From Deltaproteobacteria bacterium (lineage in GTDB: Bacteria; Myxococcota_A; Polyangia; Polyangiales; Polyangiaceae), in NCBI GenBank assembly GCA_003235365.1, contig QJWJ01000004.1:1-64000 (forward strand): DNA of 64,000 nucleotides, read 5' to 3'. Made by a program: the position numbers and the translations under genes. Below the pieces are notes generated by a model. The model was given only the letters and a program-made list of their open reading frames with translations. It was not told the DNA's origin and did no database searches. This document shows positions 57,337 through 64,000 of this stretch, one piece after another. The first letter of the stretch is position 1; every line of letters starts with the position of its first letter.

Positions 57337-59400
57337 TCACAGTTCCGCTTCGATGCGCTCGATCAGCGCTTCGAAATCCTCGGCCGGAAGCGACAGAAGG
57401 TACTTGAGCACCTCGTGTAGCTGTGGGGGCAAGCGCACCGACCAGGTCGCATCGAGCCCGCCATCGCGCAGCGCGAGCGCAGCCCGGCTGATGATCGGCG
57501 CACCTTGCCACCCCTTGGGCAACATCAAGAACGCTGCTGACGGAACATCAAACAACGCGCCTGCCGACTGAGTGTATTCGGGAAGCGTCTGAAAACTCGC
57601 CGAGACCAGACCGGGCTCGAACAGCGTCGCGAGATCGGCGCGAGCTTTGAGCCCCCCGTCGCTGGGCTGACGAACACGCTGCAGCGATCGCTCGAGGTGG
57701 CTTGGGTCCGTCCCCAACGCAAACCAATCGAACTCGCCGATCTGCGCGGTGATCAGCGTCACCTTCACGTCGCGTTTAGCAGGCAAGATCGTCTTCTTGG
57801 GCTTCGGTTCGGGTTCGGGCTTGGACTCAGCGTCCTGTTCAGAGCTGGCTTCATCGGCCAGTGCCTCTTCAGATTCGTCCGTGTCGTCACGGAATTCGTC
57901 CAGCACGGCTTTGGACAGCACGATGCTGGTCGTCCGACTCCCAGGCAGAGAGCGCGGCCCGGCGCCGCTCTTCAGGGCCAAATCGAACAGCGGATCCGAG
58001 TCGGACTTCGGACGCTCCTTGCGCACGGCCTTCTCCAAACTCCGGATCACATCCACCATGTCGTTCACCAGCTTGCCGCACTGAGCAGAGCTGGGCATCG
58101 CGACCAGGGTCTCCCCCAACACGTGACTCACCAGTTCGTCAGCCGTCAGCTGCTGCGCCGCCATCGGCTTGGAGTCACCGCGAGCCCAAACCCAGTTCGA
58201 CGAGTACACGCAAGGTCCGGTCGCGATCCGGGTCAGCTCGAGCGCTGGCGCGAACGTCGCTCCAGGGCCGCCCTTGTTGAACATCGGCGCCACTTCGGCC
58301 AAAAGCCGCTCGAGGAGTTCGGTGACGGCACCACGAACGACATCCGAATACTCGGGTGCCAGGCCATAGCTGAAGCCCGCGCCATCGACGTCACCCGGCA
58401 GCGCGAGGAAGCTCTCAGGGGGGCCATTCGTACGGGAGAGTTGCTGCTGGTAGGCCTGCAACAACCACGGTTGTGGGTCGCGAGTGCGAATGCGGGTGCG
58501 AAACTCGAGCCCTCCATCGACCGGACCTGCACTGAACTCCAGACTCTGGAGCGAGCGAACCCAAGCATCGATCTCGCGCAGGATGGCTTGACCGTCGTTG
58601 ATCAACAGCTCTCGCATTGCACCGGCCGTCGGAGGAACCTCCGCCAAGCGCTCCTCTGCTTCGTCTCGACTGTGAAACCACAGCCCTTTGAGCGGACCGG
58701 GACGAACCTGGAAATACACCGGCTCGCGCGAGAGCTCTTGCAACGGCAACCCCATCGCCAAGAACGGGTGCAAACGCGTCGCGCTCTGCAGATCGTCGCC
58801 GCAAATCAGACGCGCGGGGGCTCTGCCCTGGGCACGACTGATGATGCATTCATCGTGAACGAAGGTTCCCCGGGCGCCAGCGGTGAAGCCGAGCTTCTCG
58901 TACGCGGCGGGCTCGTAGCGCTTCAATGGCGCACTGAACGCAACGAACACCTGCCCTTTGTCAATTTCTGGCTCCGCTGGCTCGAAGCCTTCGTCGAACT
59001 CGTCGAGTTCACCGAACTCGCTGAACTCGTCGTCAGCAGTCACTTCGCGAATGGCCTCGGGATCGTACTGCACGGCGATTTCGAACGAGCCCTCCCAGTC
59101 GAGCTCCGCGAGCACGTTCTTCTTCACCTCATCGCTGTCTCGAAAATCCAGCAGCGCCCGAGGCACACCGTCCATCCCGAAGGCTTGCGCCAAACTCCGA
59201 ATGCGCCCCACGGCGATCAGCCCCTCGGGGTCGTCGACGCGGTAGACCTGCCGCTCGACGGGCTCGGCTACGACCTCCACAGGCTTGGCCACAGTTGGAC
59301 GAGGCGGCGTCGCCGCAGGCGATCCACACGCCGAAACGACTGAGAAAAGCGCACCCGACGCGCACCCAAACCGCACTCCCTCCAGCAGCCGTCGTGCCAT
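57337..59400 (-). CDS. Hypothetical lipoprotein
   Basis: ARRLLEGVRFGCASGALFSVVSACGSP lipobox; no recognised domain. Confidence 0.65.
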   Translation of the reverse strand: MARRLLEGVRFGCASGALFSVVSACGSPAATPPRPTVAKPVEVVAEPVERQVYRVDDPEGLIAVGRIRSLAQAFGMDGVPRALLDFRDSDEVKKNVLAELDWEGSFEIAVQYDPEAIREVTADDEFSEFGELDEFDEGFEPAEPEIDKGQVFVAFSAPLKRYEPAAYEKLGFTAGARGTFVHDECIISRAQGRAPARLICGDDLQSATRLHPFLAMGLPLQELSREPVYFQVRPGPLKGLWFHSRDEAEERLAEVPPTAGAMRELLINDGQAILREIDAWVRSLQSLEFSAGPVDGGLEFRTRIRTRDPQPWLLQAYQQQLSRTNGPPESFLALPGDVDGAGFSYGLAPEYSDVVRGAVTELLERLLAEVAPMFNKGGPGATFAPALELTRIATGPCVYSSNWVWARGDSKPMAAQQLTADELVSHVLGETLVAMPSSAQCGKLVNDMVDVIRSLEKAVRKERPKSDSDPLFDLALKSGAGPRSLPGSRTTSIVLSKAVLDEFRDDTDESEEALADEASSEQDAESKPEPEPKPKKTILPAKRDVKVTLITAQIGEFDWFALGTDPSHLERSLQRVRQPSDGGLKARADLATLFEPGLVSASFQTLPEYTQSAGALFDVPSAAFLMLPKGWQGAPIISRAALALRDGGLDATWSVRLPPQLHEVLKYLLSLPAEDFEALIERIEAEL

Positions 59401-60054
59401 GCGCCAACCATACAGCGGATCGACAACGCGCGGTGTCTCCAACCCGAGACCGGTCGGTCTGCCACGCCCTTTGTCCGGATTGCACCGCCAAACCATTGCG
59501 ACGATTACACTTCGGCAGCTCGCACGACAACGGCATTGCTCCCGCCCACCCCAGGCACAGTCCGAACTCGTCGATCGGGGTGGACCGAGATTCGAGCGTT
59601 GGGTCTGAGCGCATCGACCAAATGAGAGTTCGTGATTCGCCCACACGCGGAAGTTGCCCTGGTGGGTCGCACGACGAACCGTTCACCACACGGACGCACT
59701 ACCGCGAGGAGCCGTCGCCATGGCGCACACGAGCCGTGGGACGCCGATCACGTGACCGCCCGAATCGATCGCACCCGCCGGACACCACCGACGCAACAGA
59801 CCGCCGCACCGAGTACGCCCGAGGAGCTGGACGTCGCGCCAACCCACCATCGACGACCAGTTCGCGGATTTCGCACCTCGTCGGCGTCAACGCGTCGTCC
59901 AGCGCTCTCGGTCGTGGGTTCGAACGAGTGAGAATCGCCCAGCGCCCTGCCACCAGACGGGAACGCGCCGCTCCGCACGACCGGGAGTCGGCCGGGCACC
60001 GAGCCGCGCTTCGAAGGCCCCAGCACCGCTTCAGGTTGTGCTAACTCTCCAGCG

Positions 60055-61326
60055 GTGAGGCTTCGGCGAGGACCCGTTGTCGTTGGATTGGCGGTGTCGT
60101 GCTCCGTGGGTCTCGGCGGCGCGTCGCTTCCATCGCCGCGCGTCGCGCTCGCGCAACCGAGCGATTCGCCGAAAGCGCACGAAACGGGCGAGCTTGCCTG
60201 GACACTGAGTTGGAACGCTCCAAGCGAGTGCGGCGGCACCGCGGCGTTCCGGCGCCAGGTGACTGAATTGGTCCAATCGCGAGCGATTCGCGTCGATGAA
60301 CTGAACGTCGGTGTCGACGTCCAGCGACTTGCGGCGACGGACTATCGCCTGTCCCTGCGAATCGAGACCTCCGACGGCACAGGCAATCGCGTGCTGCAGT
60401 CGGCGGGCTGTGAAGACCTGTTGCGCGCGGCGGCGGCGATCATCGCGTTCTCGCTGACCGAGGGCGGCTCGCCCGACGACTCGGTGGACACCGACACCCA
60501 AAACGCCACCACCACCACCGAGGGCAACCGAGCCGTTGCCGGGACGGGATCCTGGACCGCCGCCACGGGTACGCAGAACGAGGCCCCGGACGAAGCGGAC
60601 TCGCAAACGACCGACGGCCCACCGACACAGCCGAGCGAGACGGCGGACAGCTCGACGGAGGACGAGAAGAACCCGGCCGACGATGAACGTTCCGACGAGG
60701 CGGTCGAGGACGACGCTCGCCGGGACGACGACCCCAACGACACCGAGGAGTCTGACGGACGGGAACCCGATGAACCCGATGAGACACCGGGAACGGATCC
60801 GACGGATGCTCGCCCTTCGGTGTGGTACGCGGTCGTGGGATCGAAGTTCGATTCAGGGCTACTCCCCGCGGGGGCGGTCGCCGTTCGACTCGGCGGCGGC
60901 TGGGGCGATCCGCACGGGCTGCAATTGACGTTGACGACGGCGTTTGGGCTATCTACCTCGGCACGCAAAGACCTCCCTGATTCCAGGGACTTTCAGCGCT
61001 ACTCGCTGGAAGCACAGCTCTCGTATTGGTGGCAACCGATGTCGCGAGTCGCGCTGGGGATGCTCGCGGCCCTCGACGTGGCGCTGGTCACGGCCAGCAG
61101 CCGAGGATCAGAATCGGCGGCCACGACCACCGCGTCCGGCGGGGCTCTGGGAGGAATCGCAGAGCTGAGGGTTTCCGACCGCATCAGCTTCCGTCCCGCC
61201 GTGGAACTGTTGGTCGCGGCTCGGCGAGCAGAATTCGACTTCTGGGAAGGGACAGCGCACAACCCGTTGTGGGTCGCTCCGCGTTTTGGTGCGCGAGCCG
61301 GACTGGCGTTGATCACGACTTTTTGA
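60055..61326 (+). CDS. Hypothetical secreted protein with acidic Asp/Glu/Thr-rich linker
   Basis: Signal peptide; central low-complexity acidic linker; C-terminal strand-rich region. Confidence 0.65.
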   Translation: MRLRRGPVVVGLAVSCSVGLGGASLPSPRVALAQPSDSPKAHETGELAWTLSWNAPSECGGTAAFRRQVTELVQSRAIRVDELNVGVDVQRLAATDYRLSLRIETSDGTGNRVLQSAGCEDLLRAAAAIIAFSLTEGGSPDDSVDTDTQNATTTTEGNRAVAGTGSWTAATGTQNEAPDEADSQTTDGPPTQPSETADSSTEDEKNPADDERSDEAVEDDARRDDDPNDTEESDGREPDEPDETPGTDPTDARPSVWYAVVGSKFDSGLLPAGAVAVRLGGGWGDPHGLQLTLTTAFGLSTSARKDLPDSRDFQRYSLEAQLSYWWQPMSRVALGMLAALDVALVTASSRGSESAATTTASGGALGGIAELRVSDRISFRPAVELLVAARRAEFDFWEGTAHNPLWVAPRFGARAGLALITTF

Positions 61327-61371
61327 ACGCCAAGACCGATACTGCGTCGACACTCAATTCCCAATCGCCAA

Positions 61372-61992
61372 ATGACTGCCCTCCTCTTCGACGTCAACTC
61401 CGGCGGCTCGGAGCGCAAACTGCGCACTCCCGTGCACGGGACTGCCGCCGTGGACACGGAACCGGCTGTCGAAGAATCGCTCGCGTGGGTTGCTTACCAA
61501 GAGCACTACGACAGCGTCTGGCGATCTCTGCGCCGTTTTGGCGTGCCCGATTCGAAACTCGATGACGCCGTGCAGGACGTCTTCATGGTGGTGCACCGCC
61601 GCGCGTCCGAGTTCGCAGGCGACAGCAGTCTGCGTACCTGGGTGTTGGGCATCGCCTTGCGCGTCGCGGCGAATGCACGGCGCGCCGTGCAGCGAGAGCG
61701 AGCACGATTCGTCGAGTCGACCACTGAACCGCAATGCAACAGTCACGGACCCGACGAGCTCCTGGCGCGGAGCGAAGCAGTAGACGTTTTGCACGCACTG
61801 CTCGATCGGATGCCCGCCGACCAACGCGAAGTCCTAGTCCTCATCGACTTGGAGCAACTGACCGTGGCCGAGGCCGCCAGCGCCCTGCAGATTACTACCA
61901 ACGCCACTTACAAGCGTCTGAGCGTGGCCCGCAAGCGATTCAACCAGGAAGTCGAGCGGCACACGGCGACCGAGAAGTGGAGACCGCGATGA
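61372..61992 (+). CDS. ECF RNA polymerase sigma factor
   Basis: LRRFGVPDSKLDDAVQDVFMVVHRR (region 2); MPADQREVLVLIDLEQLTVAEAASALQITTNATYKRLSVARKRF (region 4). Confidence 0.92.
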   Translation: MTALLFDVNSGGSERKLRTPVHGTAAVDTEPAVEESLAWVAYQEHYDSVWRSLRRFGVPDSKLDDAVQDVFMVVHRRASEFAGDSSLRTWVLGIALRVAANARRAVQRERARFVESTTEPQCNSHGPDELLARSEAVDVLHALLDRMPADQREVLVLIDLEQLTVAEAASALQITTNATYKRLSVARKRFNQEVERHTATEKWRPR

Positions 61993-63182
61993 CCGAACTG
62001 AATGAACACGCGCGTCGCCTGCTCGACGCGGCTCGAAATGCTGAACGCCCGACGAGGCAGCAGCGCCTTCGCGCCGAGAACGTGTTGCGCCGACGACTGA
62101 AAGCCGCGGGTCAGGCGGTAGGCGTACTCGGTACGGGCATCACTGCTGCTGCAGGTACCAGCGCAGCTGCCTCCAGCGCAGCTGCCTCCAGCGCAGCTGC
62201 CTCCAGCGCAACTGCCTCCAGCGCAGCTGCTGGTACCAGCGCAACTGCTGGTACCAGCGCAGGTGCTGGCAGCGCGGCGACCGCAATGGGCACGGGCTCC
62301 GTGGGGGCGGCAGGTGCACAGGCGGGTGCAGCTGCCTCCAGCGCAGCTGCTTCCAGTGCCGTGGGTTCCGGCGCCACGCTCGGTCTCGCCGCGACGAAGG
62401 CGGCCACCGTTGCCGCTGGAAGCTCGGCGGGCATGAGTCTGACGAGCCTCGGTGCCAAGCTTCTCGTCTCAGCCGTCATCGGGGTCGCGGGTGCTGGCGT
62501 CGGGCACGAAGTGATCACGCACGTCGCGCCGATGGAGACGTCCGTCGTCAGCACTGCGCGGTCCACGACGTCATTCACGGGTGACTCATCAGGGCCCCTA
62601 AGCAACACGGCGCAGAATCCGGCGCAGCTCAGTCGCGCAAGGCTGTTTCCCGGCGCCCTCGCCGAAGTCGAGGCCAGTGCGCCCAGTCCGATCGCCGAGG
62701 ACGTCGCACTCCAAGACGCACCCCAAGACGCACCCCAAGACGCACTCCAAGACGCACTCCAAGACGCAGAGCAGCAGCGTCCAGCCAACTCGTCCGCTGG
62801 ACTGGAAGAGGTAGCGCGGCCCCGCGGGCGAACGAGCGAGCCGCAACGAGCCAGCGTCCGGACGCGCGGCACTGCGAAGGACGTGGCATCCGAGCGGCTG
62901 GCTCAGCAGGTTGCGGATTTGGAGCTGGCGCAACAGCTCTTGAGCCAACGCAACGCGAGCCGCGCCATCGCCGTCCTCGAAGCGAGTGAACGCCAACATG
63001 CCTCCAGCGGCTCGCTGCGCGGCATGGCTACCGAGCGGTGGGCGATGCGAGCCGTCGCCTATTGTGCAGCCGGCGACCCTCAATTGCGCGCACGAGGTGC
63101 GAAGCTGGCGACCACGTTCTTGCAAGCCCATCCCAATTCGCCGCTAGCTCCGCGTGTACAGCGCGAATGCGTCGTCGACTGA
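61989..63182 (+). CDS. Hypothetical sigma-linked membrane protein, candidate anti-sigma/signalling partner
   Basis: ATGA overlap with sigma stop; N-terminal soluble helix, Ala/Ser low-complexity region, possible TM segment (LLVSAVIGVAGAGVG), C-terminal TPR-like helices. Confidence 0.6.
   Translation: MTELNEHARRLLDAARNAERPTRQQRLRAENVLRRRLKAAGQAVGVLGTGITAAAGTSAAASSAAASSAAASSATASSAAAGTSATAGTSAGAGSAATAMGTGSVGAAGAQAGAAASSAAASSAVGSGATLGLAATKAATVAAGSSAGMSLTSLGAKLLVSAVIGVAGAGVGHEVITHVAPMETSVVSTARSTTSFTGDSSGPLSNTAQNPAQLSRARLFPGALAEVEASAPSPIAEDVALQDAPQDAPQDALQDALQDAEQQRPANSSAGLEEVARPRGRTSEPQRASVRTRGTAKDVASERLAQQVADLELAQQLLSQRNASRAIAVLEASERQHASSGSLRGMATERWAMRAVAYCAAGDPQLRARGAKLATTFLQAHPNSPLAPRVQRECVVD
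62160..62275 (+). repeat. In-frame 15/18-bp tandem repeat (AGCGCAGCTGCCTCC type)
   Basis: AGCGCAGCTGCCTCC x3, AGCGCAACTGCCTCC, then AGCGCARCTGCTGGTACC x2 and a diverged unit; partial copy again at about 62328-62357. Confidence 0.9.
62705..62764 (+). repeat. In-frame 12-bp tandem repeat (CGCACYCCAAGA), five units
   Basis: Direct reading; encodes QDA(P/L) repeats. Confidence 0.9.
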
Positions 63183-63355
63183 CTCGCCTGCCTCGGCGTC
63201 GTCCATCCGATAAGCCGAGCTCACGGGTCCGTCCCGTCGCGTAGACACATCATCCAGCGCTGTGTCGAGTCAGTGATGACAATCAGCATCACGCAGGCTG
63301 CAATCAGCCCGTGCCAAACACTCATCAGTTCCATGCTGCCATCCGAGGTAACAGA

Positions 63356-63994
63356 ATGAAGAGGATCGCTCACTTCAACCCTGCAGGCCGAATGGCTCGG
63401 TCGACGACAGCGCAAGTCCCCGTCGACTCGAGAGTGTACAGCCGACGCTTCGTGCTCGGTGCAATTGGCGCGAGCTGTACGCTCGTCGCCTTGCCAACCA
63501 TGGCCCATTCCAGCCGTCCGTTGTCACTGACGCGGCTCGTCGAGCAAAGTGCCACGCGCGTCGTCGCGACGCCGTTGGAAACGACGAGCAAGTGGGAGGG
63601 CGAAGGGGACTCGCGACGCATCGTGAGCTACACCCCGCTCGAAGTTCACTACCATCTCGATGAACGAAGTGCTGGTGCGACCCAGCCTGTCGTCCGTACA
63701 CTCGGCGGCATCGTGGGAGACATCGGGCAACTCGTGAGCACCGAGGCGAGCCTGCTCAGCGGGCACCCCTGTGTTTGCTTCTTGAGGCCATCGGCAGATG
63801 GAACGATGCTGTTCGCGGGCATGGCACAAGGCCACTATGCGCTGAGTCTCGACGACTTAGGGGAAGCCCGCCTGGACGCAAACCGCGCTGCCGTCGAGCA
63901 GGCTGCTGCCGACCCGCAGAGCGCCGTCAATCGCCTGCGAGGTCGAACGCTGCAGCATTGTGAACGACTGGTTCGGCAGGAGTTGGCACGATGA
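63356..63994 (+). CDS. Hypothetical protein with Tat-like signal
   Basis: YSRRFVLGAIGASCTLVALPTMAHS twin-arginine-like signal; next gene appears to begin at the ATGA overlap (63991) and is cut by the window end. Confidence 0.7.
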   Translation: MKRIAHFNPAGRMARSTTAQVPVDSRVYSRRFVLGAIGASCTLVALPTMAHSSRPLSLTRLVEQSATRVVATPLETTSKWEGEGDSRRIVSYTPLEVHYHLDERSAGATQPVVRTLGGIVGDIGQLVSTEASLLSGHPCVCFLRPSADGTMLFAGMAQGHYALSLDDLGEARLDANRAAVEQAAADPQSAVNRLRGRTLQHCERLVRQELAR

Positions 63995-64000
63995 CGCTCG

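Noticed and set aside
57697-59343. 548-aa plus-strand ORF opposite the 57337-59400 lipoprotein
   Set aside because: Antisense of a gene with a good lipobox; no recognisable motif.
62160-62275. CRISPR-like array
   Set aside because: Units are contiguous 15/18-bp coding repeats without spacers.
62111-63131. Minus-strand ORFs over the minisatellites
   Set aside because: Open frames created by in-frame repeats on the opposite strand; overlap a supported CDS.
1-64000. tRNA, rRNA, transposase or prophage genes
   Set aside because: None recognised on reading either strand, though a tRNA or small RNA could be missed without a covariance-model search.

Overview
High-GC, gene-dense chromosomal window. 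Gene content (TIGR02232-like 'EECDDGN' Cys-rich repeats, many lipoproteins, abundant two-component genes) suggests Myxococcota; this is inference, not a database match. No rRNA, tRNA, CRISPR array, transposase or phage module was recognised. Main content, left to right: an AraC regulator; an orphan LanC-like gene; two adjacent gene remnants (internally deleted patatin, truncated HerA/FtsK-like ATPase); a six-gene ExbB-ExbD-TonB-lipoprotein-TonB receptor-OMP operon divergent from an RstAB-like two-component pair; a xylan locus (GH30, GH43-CBM6, HTH regulator); AraC/aldo-keto reductase; an Mpv17/PMP22-like membrane protein; an RCC1-repeat lipoprotein; a three-gene histidine kinase/response regulator cluster; two giant Cys-rich repeat lipoproteins; CBS protein; MocR/GNAT pair; EamA; LysR; CbiX-like; ALDH; MscS; a second TonB receptor; GH6; TetR plus ABC exporter; and an ECF sigma cassette. 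The most interesting non-coding signals are a 34-nt palindromic element present twice about 40 kb apart, a cluster of GGGGAGAA-type repeats in the xylan divergent promoter, nested inverted repeats upstream of GH6, CTGGAC direct repeats in the MocR/GNAT promoter, a TACA-N6-TACA box beside the RstA-like regulator, and a TetR-like palindrome. I did not find a clearly new multi-gene system. The best candidates for follow-up are the receptors fused to TonB-C-like domains and the dispersed 34-nt element.
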